Part shown: positions 1-11,427 of the stretch, piece by piece
How positions within the stretch are numbered: the stretch's first letter is position 1
Layout: every line of letters begins with the position of its first letter
The notes under the pieces: generated by a model
Told to the model about the DNA's origin: nothing
Seen by the model: the letters and a program-made list of their open reading frames with translations, nothing else
Database searches by the model: none
Source: Pezizomycotina sp. ARF18
Lineage: Eukaryota > Ascomycota
NCBI GenBank assembly: GCA_002224055.1
Contig: AZLU01000090.1
Location: 1-46,493, forward strand
Direction of reading: 5' to 3'
DNA: 46,493 nt
Made by a program: the position numbers and the translations under genes

Positions 1-1034
1 AGAAGTCGCTAAGGAGGACGCGAAAAGCGTGACTGCTGCAGAAAATGCGCTTCAAAAAAAAAAAAATATAGACATTCAGCGCATAAAATGAAAGAACGTG
101 TGAAGATGAAAGTAGTATTAGAGCTTAAGTACAGATCGTGGACTTACATATGGATCAATGAACAAGTGTTTCGTTCTGCAGCAAAGCGCCGGTCATGGTG
201 CATCATCTGCTCTAGGACGAAGAGGTCCAAGATATCGTGGGTGACCTCTCGCGGATGAACTGGACAAAGTAAGGCAGGACTGGTGAAGACCCGGGTTCGT
301 TCCTAAGCGCGAGGTCGCAGCATAGCGGAGCTCTTTCTTTTCGCGGTTCAGGATGGCATCTGAGACCTTTTCGAATAAGATCTGGAGCTCCTTGGACAAG
401 ACGTGCTTGACAAGCGGTTTGTTGGCGGAAGTATTGTCGGATGCCAGAGCGACCATTGATTGCAACATGGGGATCCCTTCATGCGTTTTCCATGACGGGG
501 CGACGGCATTCTGGGGATCGTGGGCTGGACGCCTTCGATGGCAGTCCAAGCGCTGTAGGAGGGCGGGGTAAAATCAGAAAGATTAGCAAAAAGCAATCCT
601 CAACCAAGCGCCGCAGCCGTAGTAAGACTCCAGATGAACTAAGCAAAACGATTAAAGAACGAACCAGTCATAGAAATTTCCTGGGAAACCTTCGGCAAAG
701 GCGCATTGACCAGTTTCTCAAGATCGACCTCCTCGTCTTCAACATAATAAAGCGTCTGGCCCCCGCCAAGCTGAGCTTCACCGTATCTGAGAGGGGCGGT
801 CGTCTCGTAACCCTGGAGCCCTCGACTTCCAAATTCCTCGCGCCTGATAACGTGACGGGTCTGGCAGACGGTTTGCCTCTCGTGCCTCATGACTTTGTAA
901 GTCTCTTCGATGTACTGTCCCACCCTGTAGTGTGTCTCCTGGGCGATGACTTTTTGCGAGCTCCTCGGGCAGCGACGAGACGCCCTGCGTTCCGCGATGT
1001 CGCGGACGGTGTCCGTTGCAAATATAGTCGACAT
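1..1034 (-). CDS. TAF6: TFIID/SAGA subunit TAF6 (partial at left edge, frame-disrupted)
   Basis: TAF6 is a TFIID and SAGA subunit that pairs with TAF9 through a histone fold. The protein starts MSTIFATDTVRDIAE at 1034. The histone fold follows, with GVSSLPEEL, YRVGQYIEE and VMRHERQT, then the diagnostic GYETTAPLRYGEA and FYVEDEEVDLEKLVNAPLP. Exon 1 ends near 665. An intron at about 553-664 leads to WTAIEGVQPTIP and KHVLSKELQILFEKV, the start of the HEAT-repeat region, then PYFVQFIRE, DILDLFVLEQMMH and IDPY. A second intron lies at about 50-147 (GTAAGT donor), after which only about 49 bases remain. The frame breaks near 985 and 955 (compensating), and near 278, 247, 198 and 163. Each break is one base and the peptide resumes in another frame. 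The family call rests on many short colinear matches. The C-terminal half is outside the window. Whether the breaks are sequencing error or real cannot be settled here. Confidence 0.88.
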
Positions 1035-1259
1035 TGTTGGAAAATAATGCTCTGGGGTAAACGAATCGAGGATGCGGATATGTAAGGAGGAAAGGGATAA
1101 GCGGAAAAGAATTAATAAGTGTAGTTAAATCGTCAAGCCGTGAGTGATGACGAAGAGGTTGTTAGTTCGTTGGGTTGTTGTTTTTAGTGATTGGTTTAGA
1201 GTAGTGGAGCTTTGATTGTTGCGAGGGTTGGGTTGTTTTTTATTTAGCCGTGGTTTGTC

Positions 1260-1261
<2 letters not shown>

Positions 1262-1301
<40 letters not shown>
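1262..1301. repeat. T28-A12 homopolymer pair
   Basis: Twenty-eight T (1262-1289) are followed at once by twelve A (1290-1301). The two runs can fold back on each other. An AAAT microsatellite follows at about 1371-1392. The exact lengths are unlikely to be reliable in any read technology. Confidence 0.9.
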
Positions 1302-2512
1302 TTTAAAAAATGTGGGAAATTTGCAGTGGTATGGAGAAGAATGTGCTAATAAAACTCCCATCATACATACATAAATAAATAAATAAATAAATACTCCTAA
1401 GTAACCGTCTTTTTTTCTTTTTATTTGTTGTTTTCATTAATATCGACTTGCTGCTGTTGAAGATTTATCGATCGTCTTGCGTGTCATTCATTTTAGTTAA
1501 ATAGCAGCTATATTTTGTGCTTGTTTGACCTACCAATCTCATCAACATTATAATGCCCGCCAACAACCACCTGTAACAAAGGAGATACCGATCAATAGCG
1601 AGCTACTGGCTCTATTCCAGAGTTATTTATGCAAAAGTAACAGAACTGAAATCAGCACCAGCGGCGAATTTCACTTTATGTATACATCTTTGTTACCAGC
1701 TGAACTCGTCTAACAGCTGGAAAAGGTTCGGTGAAATCTCTAGATTAAATAAAAGAATGTCTAGCTTTCAAACGAAGGTATCTTGCCCATATCGTGTACA
1801 CGTTCTCTCTGACTGTCACGAGCTTTCCATCAACATGCAATGCTTGTATAACGACGTGTATAGTCTCAATCGAACTCTCCCTACAAACAATAGAAAAAGT
1901 GGGGTGTTCTAGGATGGACAGACAATTGAATTAAGTTTTCCTAGCTCTAGATATCGTATTCTTCAAGAGCTGTTAGATTTTAAGGTGCAAAGGAATTTAT
2001 TGATGGAGGGCTTATGTGTACGGAGAAGATACGGATAAGTACATGTTTGTAAAAAACAAACATTTTTTGAGGAGGCAATGGCTAGCTGCAGGGGAGATAT
2101 TTGGGGAAGGCAGAGGAACATTGGCTTGGGCAGTTTGACAGCATATTTGTCCTAACGAAGAGCTAGGTGACAGGATCTAAAGCAAAAGGGCGTTTTCTTT
2201 TTCTTTCTGGTAAGATCATAGAGATGCGGGGCAAAACAAGGGGTGCTTGGGGAATGGAAGAATAGCTTATTTCAGACATGGATAGTTTTCGATAAAACTG
2301 ATAGCATGTCTACATATGAGGATCTAGCAAATGATGGACAAGACCTTGTTTGCTTGTATGTCTCGATGCTGTCGTTCAAGTTTTCTGTTCTGCCCTATTA
2401 ATCAAGGTACGGAATCGTGACATCTTATAGCAATCGAGCCCCCTTATCATCCGAAAGCAACGACTCGAAATTCCTCTCTAGATTTTTGGTTTGTTAGCAT
2501 AACCAGAAAGTC

Positions 2513-3160
2513 TTATTGAAGGATAACAAGTAGGCATTTGGATAAAATCTTGTGCAGATCAGGAACCTTAGGGATAGCAGAACTTACTTTCACCTGGCGT
2601 AACGCAAGATTCGGAAGAAAGTGCTCGCTGATGGTACCGGTCCTGATGATATCAGGCAATACGGTTTCCCAGTATTCCACTTTAGTCTGAACCGCAGCGA
2701 GGCCCCAAGAGCGGCAGGGGAAGTGAGAGGTAACACGTCTTATTTTCATGAGGATCGAGATCGCGGGTCCCATCGTTATTGATATGCGGTGTATCACCAA
2801 GGAGGTGACGAAATACCGGTCCGCATCGGTGGTCGGGAGATGCCCTCCATAGACGCATCGGAAGCGTAGAGCTTGTGATATGGTCCGTCTCAGATGAATC
2901 AGGCGTCCCAAAACCTATCACATGGCCGTCGGAGAGTGCGTCAGCGCTGAGTGCCCGCACGCGCTATCCAGAAAATAGGCATTTCGGGTTTTGGGCAAAT
3001 AAATGAGACAATGCTCTAGCTCCCGTCTCCGGATTCGTTGACGCCCATCATGTGATTAAATTCCTCTTCGTTCCACTCGAAAATGTGGCAGGCTTGGAAA
3101 GCAAGGCTTTGATAATCATTCCCACCAAATTCGGGAGAGCATAACTGCTGTTTATACCTT
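2513..3160 (-). pseudogene. Unrecognised coding-like patch, frame-broken
   Basis: On the minus strand, one frame near 3150-3040 reads CSPEFGGNDYQSLAFQACH and then FEWNEEEFNHMMGVN. After a shift, another frame (about 2910-2600) reads ADRYFVTSLVIHRISITMGP, then VEYWETVLPDIIRTGT and HFLPNLALRQ. These segments have the residue mixture of real protein, not of random translation, but I do not recognise the family. No start codon, splice sites or conserved catalytic motif could be fixed. It may be a decayed or indel-damaged gene; coding status is uncertain. Confidence 0.27.
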
Positions 3161-4011
3161 TAATGCCCCTGTCCTCAATACCGTCGCCGCTTCCGGTATA
3201 GAGTTTCAAAGAGATAGAGTAGGGTTTTGCGTGTTCATTTTGTTGGAATTTGCGTATAATTTCTGGCGCATAGGTTGTAATTGACTGATATCCTGGTGAA
3301 TATCCTTTCCCAAACCCATCTCCTCGCCGGCTTTTTTAAACCCGTTCTCTCCTCCTCTTCGAGTTGACCCTCGAGATCCCACGATGCTCGACGGATTCGT
3401 GCTCAATTCGACTGGGTAATGACAAATGAACGAAAGTCATATCAATTGCAAAAAATTGACCACAATATATTGCAGCAGGCCAGAGGCTCGGCTCCGCGAA
3501 GTGAGAGCGCGAATTGCATAAGTGCTGAACTTCGTCAAAGCGTATGACAATTCGAACGGTGCTTTGGACGCTTGAGGGGCGAAAAATATGTGCCTTCCCC
3601 CTCCTTCTTAGTTGAAGTGTGCTGCGTGATGGTATTCTAACGCAAGACCCAATTGATGTGAGCTATAGGTATGCAGTGTATGGTGTATGAATGACATGGT
3701 GCATATGGTCCATCGTTTGCTTTCTTCGAAACGTACGAATGGTGTGAGAAGATTACCGGCGACAGGAAGAGCTGGAAGGGAAAAAAAAAAAAAAAAAAAA
3801 AAAATTTAATTCACCTCTTTTTTTACGGTCAGGAAATGGTCCTTCCTGATTCGGTTTTGGTTTTTTCCGGTCCAATTTGAAACATTAAATAAGACGGACG
3901 GCTAATCTTGCCTCTTATCCAAATTTGACGCTTTTTTTGAAAGTACCTTTTGTATCTTTTAATATATCTAACTTTGATGGCAACAAACTGTCAAGCTGTG
4001 CAAAGCCGAAC

Positions 4012-4310
4012 ATGCTGGTAATATTGATACGAACATGGATGTTCTCTACGAGCTGTCTTGCTGGTACATTTACAATCATTGATATACTGGCACAAACGTG
4101 TATTGTTGCCACCATCATAATGTTTAAGACAGATATGTGATGTTGATACGAACATTAATGTTGATACGAACATTCAATGTTGATAGACATGTAATGTTGG
4201 TAAGAACATTTAATGTCGACACGAAGATGTAATTTGAATACGACCATCCAATGTTGGTACGAACATGTACTGTTAGTGCTAATAAATAATGTGATACGAC
4301 ATGTAATGTT
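4012..4310. repeat. Degenerate minisatellite, unit about 18-21 bp
   Basis: Variants of GTTGATACGAACATTNAAT recur head to tail, most clearly from 4140 to 4310: GTTGATACGAACATTAAT, GTTGATACGAACATTCAAT, GTTGATAGACATGTAAT, GTTGGTAAGAACATTTAAT, GTCGACACGAAGATGTAAT, GTTGGTACGAACATGTACT. A looser copy lies near 4015-4040. Units differ by both substitutions and small indels, so the array is old. The short minus-strand frames over it are by-products of the repeat. Confidence 0.85.
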
Positions 4311-5184
4311 GCTATCGTGATGTGATGATATACCCTTATGCCGTGCTGGTTCAAGTATATTAATATCGTGCTGATAATTACACGGTATTGCTTGTTTCAT
4401 CTATACAATTGCACTCGCCCTATCAAGATACTTAGAGCTTAAAATGAATTTAGCCCTGGTTCTGGTGAAGATGCATTTTTTGGTGACTGGTATATTATAA
4501 TGAAACGAATAAAAGTGCAATTTGTAGTTCTTATCTTTTTTTCTAAGGTGGAAATAATCCGATTGGTTTATACCTTTAGATCCTGGAATGTGTAGGAGGG
4601 TTGTTTGAACGGGAAGAGAGAAAAAGAAAGATACTTTATTTTTAGGGCACGACCTCAAAAAAAGGTAAAAAAAAAAAAAAGAGAAAGCACTATAGTGCTA
4701 CTTCGACGGTGCAAATTTCTCCGTTTGGTAAGCCTGGCGTTTTCATTTTTTGGAAGGAAAGGGGGATCTATTATGTAAGCCTCTCCCTTGTCTTTTTTTT
4801 TTTTTTTTTTCCTTTTTCATCGTCAAGTATAGAAAACGCACGCAAAATAAATAAAATATTTTTAGGGTTCACGACGATTTGTTCTTATCTTTATTTATTC
4901 TGAAAATGACCGCTTTCATTTACACGATCTTTTTCACAACTCTTTGTTCTATAGCGATTGACCAACTGCAAAACGCAGAAAGATAAATAGGTAACTATTT
5001 TCAATCCCCTTTACTCAAGGTATTTCTCAAACTCTTATGAGAAGAGAGATGCCACCAAATCCGAGCAGCTCTCTTCTTTGACTCGATCATTTTCATCTCT
5101 CAAACGCACTACATATATTTGGTTTCTTTTCATTTGCTTCTTTTTTATTTCGCACTCGCTCTTTTTCTCTTTGCACTTTTGATC

Positions 5185-6251
5185 ATGTCCACTCAAACCC
5201 GGATAATACCACAGGTAATATTGCAGATAACCCTAACTATGGCGGTTCAAGACGTCGACGCCGATAACCCGAAGACCACGAGGTCGTTAAAGAAATCAAA
5301 CAACGCCATCCTGAAATACAGGTCAGCCAGTCCTAGGAAAAAAGGCAAACAAGCGAATTGAATTTTCAGGTATTCCGTATCATCAATTTCTTTCCGAGGA
5401 GATCGTACGTTAAACTATCCTTAATCAGTCTGTAAACTTTTTTTTTTTTTTTTCGCCTTTTGAAAATTAGCACTGAAATTTTATGTCTTTCAGAAGGGGA
5501 GCTGCGAATAATCGCAAAAAGAAGAGGCACTCAAAATTCAACAAGAAGAAAGGAAAAAACAAAAAAGCAGCTTGATATTGATCACCTTCACCTCCAGGTA
5601 AGTTTACTCTGTAGAAAGTTGATGGCCAAAGCTAAAACCAAATTGTATTTGGATGGTATAGGAGCAAACGACGCTATCTGCAAGAGATCCTGTTGGATGT
5701 TGTGATCTCGGAAGTCATGGGAGCGTCTTGGAGGGATGAGGTGGCGGTACGCAACGCTAGAATCATAACTGGTTTTCTAATACTACCGACTTAAAACTTG
5801 CGGAACTCCATCTTCGACAAACCGACTTCCACAATTTCTTTCTGGTGCTGCCTCCAGCTCCGCTCTGAACTTAATGAGGCGATACACCGGTCTAAGGACG
5901 ACGCGGAACCGCGCCTCCGAGCCTGGTTGCGCGCCAGATCATTATCTCCTGAGTCGCTCTTCGGTAGAATGTTTTTCTCTGTGTACCGCTATAACCCGGA
6001 GCCGAGGCCTAACAATGACGACGATGCTTCAGATCTGCTGTGGAAGCTGTTGGGGTCGGAGATGCCGGGGTCGGAGATTGCGGCGCAGGAGCGGTTGCCG
6101 CTATTGCAGAGGATTTTGATGGTACTTTGTTTATTACCCGGTTCCTCTCTCAACCTCTATTTCTGGCTCATAAAACATAACGAAGCTAACTTTCATGTCC
6201 CTGTTAGACGATGATCTAGCCAGATTCTACGAGTGTTTTGAACAGCTCTAA
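5185..6251 (+). CDS. Unrecognised spliced gene, hypothetical protein
   Basis: I do not recognise the family. A likely start is the ATG at 5185 (MSTQTR), followed, after frame shifts, by GGSRRRRR and PEDHEVVKEIKQRHPEIQ. A basic K/R-rich stretch lies at about 5490-5595 and ends at a GTAAGT donor (5598). The next exon is 5662-5746 (RRYLQEILLDVVISEVMGAS). A GTACGC donor at 5747 and a CTCCAG acceptor ending 5857 join in phase to LRSELNEAIHRSKDDAEPRL. The exon continues through SLFGRMFFSVYRYNPEPRPN to a donor at 6122. The last exon starts at 6208 (DDLARFYECFEQL) and stops at 6251. In-phase junctions around 5747-5857 are the best evidence that this is a gene. The basic segment could bind nucleic acid, but nothing shows it. 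At least two frame breaks are needed (near 5265 and 6090). Confidence 0.5.
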
Positions 6252-6319
6252 CAATCCACAGCTCCGGTTAACCCGATACGGATTTATACTATTAAAAGTT
6301 TATAGTTTTTTTCCCAATA

Positions 6320-6515
6320 CATTCCGGTGTCCTTTCCTTCCCCCGCACATCCCGGTGTTCCTTTCTTATCGGTGTTCTCTTTTCTTCAGTGTTCTCTTTG
6401 CCCCGGTATTCTCTTTCCTCCGGTGTTCTCTTTTCTTTTGGTGTTCTTTTCCCCCGATGGTCTTCTTCCCGGTGTTTTTTTCTTCCTGGTGTTCTCTTTT
6501 CCCAAGTGCTTTCTT
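6320..6515 (+). repeat. Minisatellite, unit about 16-20 bp (GGTGTTCTCTTT core)
   Basis: The core GGTGTTCTCTTT recurs, spaced by pyrimidine tracts: CCGGTGTCCTTTCC, CCGGTGTTCCTTTC, TCGGTGTTCTCTTTTC, CAGTGTTCTCTTTGCC, CCGGTATTCTCTTTCC, CCGGTGTTCTCTTTTC, TTGGTGTTCTTTTCC, then looser copies to about 6515. The plus strand is almost purely pyrimidine between cores. Downstream are a TC dinucleotide run (about 6583-6601) and a C14 run near 6640. Confidence 0.85.
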
Positions 6516-9208
6516 TCTTTTTTTTTTTACTACAGCTTTAAATTTCGTTGTTCCATTTTTTTAGCCCTACAAACCGGGTCTTTTCTCTCTCTCTCTCTCT
6601 CTTTTTTTTTCAAATATCAGGGTGTCATTCTCAACCCGCCCCCCCCCCCCCCTTCCTTTTCCTTCGGTGAACCAAACAGTATGCGATAGAATAATTATTG
6701 GGTCTTATTCATTAGCGATTCATATATAACCTATGCAAGAAAATGCGCAGGAGAAAATAAAATAGCTGTTTTCGTCAAGTGAAGGCCTTGCTTTGACATG
6801 AATACCGACAAATTGAATATAAGTTATTGTTGGTACAATTCTAAATTATATGCACTACTCATTCCTGGTTTGCCCAGGAAATTTTTGGTTCTATAGAGAA
6901 ATAATCAATCAAATGGTTTATATCAGTACATGTATATATTTATCATCGTATTTTTGACCTGAAGGGTTTGTTTGCTTTGCTTCAACAAAAAATAAATTAG
7001 CTTATTTAACACTTCAAAAAAAAAAAAGAGGTGCGCAAGCGTAGGTACTTAGCAGTCTCTCTTCTTGGTGTCGAGAAATTGATATAAGCGTATATCCGCA
7101 ATGACTACGGTGGAAGCAGTGATGGTCGAAGGCTGTTCCTTTGGGAGAAAGAATTTAACACGCTCTTGATCTGCGAACGTTTTTTCGGTAAATATTGCGT
7201 ATACAGCAATAATAAAACACAAAAATACGAAATGTTTTCTATTCCTTATTTAGTTTATTCATTATTGACCTATTTTTCTCTCTTGAATTGGGGAACAAAG
7301 AGGGGAAAACAGCGCCCTTATATAAGGTACTTTACATTACTCTTTAATATTATTATATTATAGGTGTTTTAAAAAATAGTAGCCAACCTCCCGGAGAGAT
7401 AATAAATCGTTGAAAGCGTCGTCTCATAGATCTAAGGGTACTAGCTTTAACTCTTAAGAAAGAAATAAAAAAAAATGAAAGTTTATTCTATTTTTTTCAC
7501 TGAGCTTCGCGTTCAAATCTTTCTTCCGAATAAGTAGTACTAAGTATAATGTAAATGTCACGTGATTTTCTCGATTTCACTCCCAGACTTGCCCGATCTT
7601 GCTGATTTAAAAAAAAAATCACAAATTTAATAAAATAGGCTATAAAAAAGAAAAAAATATTCAAAAAATATCTTTTCTTTATATCTTAAGTCAATTTTAT
7701 ATCTTTTTATATACACCGCTCGTCTAATCTTGCCGAAAGAGAAAAAAATAATATTGAAATTTTTCAAGCCTGAAAATTAAAATTACGATTTCCAAAGTGG
7801 TCTCAAAAAAAAAAGAAGAGTATCAAAAAAAAAAAATTTTTTTTTTCTGCGAATTTAACCGTGCCCTCATCGCCCACCACCGCGTAAACAAATACTTTAG
7901 CCACATCGCGACAGGTGTTTCGGCGGATGCTCGGCTTCCGAGTTGAGCAAGCCCCACGCGCAATTGCCCATTACCAACGTTTTCGGATTGAATTAATAGT
8001 CGATCAAGAGGATATTTAGTTTCTGGAAATCGTGAGACGGAATCTTGAGAGAAATGGCTGGAAAAGTTGCAATAATCTGAAAACACAAAGGCTGTCAGGC
8101 CGACTGGTATACATCGCCAGTGAAAAAAAAATTTCGTTTTATTTTCATTTTATTTTTCGTGCATGGTGGTGGTGTGCGCGGTTCAACGAATTAAACTAAC
8201 GAGACTGTGGCTACGTTGGAGTCCGAAACTTTTGATTTCCCATGGGTTTGGCCAGCTCGAGTGCGTTGTACTATGCAATTCGAAGCAATAAAAAGGTGAG
8301 GAAATTTCCTTGTTTTGCTCTGCATTGCATTGGAAAGATAAGTGAAGAAGCAAATATTTGCAGAGTTGCAGAGTTTAAACTGTCCCAAAGGTCATGAGCT
8401 CAACGGTGGTTGGGCACCTCCTCCGAGTCGATAAAAATAAACAAGTAATGCTAGCGATCTCCTTTGCGCTGCGTTTATAGAGTCCGGCAGGACCCGAAAT
8501 CCAGAACCGTTGGATGGGAGATAGTTCTTCGGGACCTTTAATTGTGAAAAGGAAATTGGACAACTTGTTGTAATGGATGTTTGCCCCCGCAGTATTGTTC
8601 CTATTCGTTACTTAAGTAGACGTGGTGGGGACGTATTCCTAGAATACTCAAAGTATTAAGTAAAAGAGACGTAGATAAGCATACAAGCCTAGAAAAGGTA
8701 ACGCACACGAGCTCCTCCCTATCGTTATTCCCAAAAGCGAAGGAATTGATTGTAACTTGAGGGCTGTTTGGACCAAAGAATATGTGCCATTTCGAAGCTA
8801 AGTAGCAGAGTAAACCTGACTCGCATAGGTCCGGGGTATACGGATATTGCAGCAATTGCAGGTGGCTGTGTATGAAATGTCCTGATGAAGTCCTTTTTAA
8901 TTAATTGATTTTAAGTGGGTAGATTGGGAAAATATTACAATGCGGGGATAGGATAAGAGAAATGGAGAAGAAAGGATATAATTTATACCATATACCTTTA
9001 CAAATGGAGGAAGCTATGGCCTCTGTCTTGAGGAAACCCCGCCTTTATAAGTTTTTCCAAGATTGCGTTCGCCTTAATCTTTCTTCCATCCCAACTAGGC
9101 CCAATAGTGTCATCTATATCGAATTGGCCTGGCATGACTTCAGTACGCAGGAAGGAGTGTACAATGTCGGCTTGGACCCTGCCAATTCAATTTTCAGAGG
9201 AAGCGCAC

Positions 9209-9495
9209 TTAGCGAACCGACGTAAGAGCGGGCTGGTGCTGCTTTACCAGTAAAAATCCCTGATGGATAGATTTGTTGTTTTTGCCTTGAAACAACTCAA
9301 TTACGGGCCTATCAGTCAGACCGATAGCGAGGACAACAATATCAGCATTGCCCGAGGGTTCTGGATCCCTTGAATGCCATTTTCATTGAGCGCTCCCCTT
9401 TGTTTGCAGCGCAGCGCCTCTGTCACACCCATTCGTGACAGTGCAAGAGAAAATATTGTCTCCCAATACTCTCCGGCTGACTGTAGAAGGATTCA
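9209..9495 (-). pseudogene. Possible flavin-dependent monooxygenase fragment
   Basis: The minus strand near 9350-9290 reads GNADIVVLAIGLTDRPVIEL. This resembles the conserved A-D-x-V-V-x-A-T-G-x-x-x-R-P strand-loop that precedes the C-terminal part of fungal flavin-containing monooxygenases. It is preceded in another frame by YWETIFSLALSRMGVTEAL. A glycine-rich FAD-binding motif (GxGxxG) was not found in the 500 bases upstream, and the spacing is too short for a full enzyme. The call rests on one motif and is weak. Confidence 0.22.
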
Positions 9496-10867
9496 GCTAT
9501 TATATGCTCGGCGGTAACGACTCTTTATATACCCAACTATTGTGGCGCCGAGATTTAATCCCTGGTTGGACGGGGGATACCTAGGCGCTCCGCGAAATCG
9601 CGGAGGTGCAGTACAGACGCATGCTTTCTGCATATGCATCCAAGCACACTCGTGTTCGTCGACAACACCGCAGGGATGGTGTGGTGCTTCTGAAGAATAT
9701 CCCATGATCTTTCGCCGGCGTCGAAGGTACGTTAGAATCCGGCATGCAGCCATCCACAGGATCTTGTGCTTGCTATATTTCTGAATTTCCTGAAGAGTTC
9801 CTTTGAAAAGACGTCATCGACAATGGAGAGGACAATTCCCCTTTGTTTATAAAGATGAGCTGTCACCCTTCGTAAGTAAAAGAAAAATAAAACAAAATTA
9901 CGAAAAAAAAAAGGATCGGGAAAAAGCCGACTGATGTTTTGGGTGGTACAACAGAGCGATATACTTGGCTCCGCCGACCCAACGTGGACGAAAGCACACT
10001 CGAGAAGTCTTGTTACACGCAAGAATATCAGAAATATCTTAAGGGATTGAAGGTATGGGGAAAGACCAATAAAAGCTTAATTTTTATTAAAATTATAGAG
10101 AGAAAAAAATCCAATAAAAAAAGAGGACGAGAGTAATAAAATAATTGAAGGGAATTGGGTATTGCTCGAGGGAAAACGCTCAATAAATTGCCGATTCGGC
10201 GGTAATGTATATCCTATTCCGCAAGAGATACTTCTCGAGCGAGAAAAGGTAATATATAGCGAAGAAACACCCGTCAAGAAGAGCACTAAAGGAAAACTGA
10301 GAGGAATATGGTAAAGAAAAAGAGTTGGCCGGAAGAGAGCATGGCTGGCAGTACAGGAGAGTAGTGATGACGAGGAGGCGACAGCAATGAATGCAATGGA
10401 GGGACAAGAAGACAAAAACAGTCTGGGGAAGATACGGTTTAATATATACATACCTTTGGAGAGGATCATCGAGTACTCTTCACAAGGCAGTCCCTCCCAA
10501 AGCTGCCATTGGACATATTCGTCTCATAAAATAGTCAGCTGCGCACATCTTCGGTGGCTCCAATGAGGCGTTATCTCAAGAGCCGAAAGAAAAGGCGTGG
10601 GAAAAAGCTCCAACGCCGACCCTTGTCACACAACCTGCGTCGTCAGGCCAAATAAAAAAAAGGTTGTTTCCCTCCGTTTCAAAGCAAAGCGTTAGCCGAG
10701 AGGAACATTCGATCGATAAACAGGGTCTAAACCATCTGGCTAAAAAGAAGAGCAAAGATTAGAGAGAAGAACGAAAGATGGACGATTTTTTGAAGCGGAG
10801 GTTGGGTTGATGGTGTAGGGCCAATTACGTTCATTTGCTCCTATACCGCTTGGGCTTGGTGTACGAC

Positions 10868-10985
10868 GTATATTTTATTTTTATTTTATTTTTATTTTAT
10901 TTTTATTTTATTTTATTTTATTTTTATTTATTTTATTTTTATTTTATTTTATTTTATTTTATTTTATTTTTTGGTTTTTATTTTA
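10868..10985. repeat. ATTTT pentanucleotide-type satellite
   Basis: About 115 bases of TTTTA/TTTTTA units with slight length variation. The tract is purely A and T over most of its length and lies about 450 bases upstream of the NOB1 start. Confidence 0.92.
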
Positions 10986-11051
10986 TTTGGTTCAATTTAG
11001 CACTAAAAGACCTGAGCTCCCCTATATGGAAAAATTTTCCACAGCAAAATT

Positions 11052-11160
11052 TACTACTACTACTACTACTACTACTACTATTACTACTACTACTACTGCT
11101 ACTGCTACTCCTGCTACTACTACTGCTGCTGCTGCTTGCTGCTGCTGCTGCTAGTACTGC
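11052..11160 (+). repeat. TAC then TGC trinucleotide repeat
   Basis: A run of TAC triplets from 11052 grades into TGC triplets by about 11130, with a few interruptions. It could be translated as polyleucine on the plus strand, but lies about 270 bases upstream of the NOB1 ATG, so a leader or promoter position is more likely. A T27 run follows near 11262-11288. Confidence 0.92.
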
Positions 11161-11427
11161 TATTATATTTTTATTTTCCCATTATTCCTCGCATTCAACC
11201 TGCTTTGTCGAGACAGCTCCATCCACTAACTTCCGCCATATAAGCGCCTCGAAATTCTGTTTTTTTTTTTTTTTTTTTTTTTTTTTTTCTTCTTCGATCA
11301 TCGAGAATAGCTTGTATATATATATTCCCCATCTGCAAACCCCTCCCTCTACTCAACTCTAAATCTTCGCTGCAGTTCATAAACAGAGTTTTTTTTTTCT
11401 TCTTCCTTTTTTCTGGGCTTTCCGAAC

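Larger units (their letters stand above)
1035..5184. other. Non-coding stretch between TAF6 and the 5.2-kb gene
   Basis: I see no convincing intact gene in this 4.1 kb. It holds the TAF6 upstream region, a T28/A12 homopolymer pair, an AAAT microsatellite near 1371-1392, a frame-broken coding-like patch on the minus strand (2513-3160), an A24 run at 3781-3804, a degenerate minisatellite (about 4012-4310), and A and T runs near 4665 and 4795. Short open frames here are the length expected by chance. Confidence 0.6.
6252..11427. other. Long non-coding stretch before NOB1
   Basis: No intact gene is recognisable. It holds a T-rich minisatellite (about 6320-6515), a TC run and a C14 run near 6585-6655, AT-rich DNA to about 7860, a possible monooxygenase relic on the minus strand (9209-9495), and, from 10870, ATTTT and CTA/CTG repeats and T runs that form the NOB1 upstream region. 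Other open frames here (for example minus 8601-8855 and plus 8962-9225) lack any motif I know. Confidence 0.55.

Noticed and set aside
10835-11362. Open frame of 175 codons with Phe/Tyr and Leu blocks
   Set aside because: It is created by the ATTTT and TAC/TGC repeats and lies in the NOB1 upstream region.
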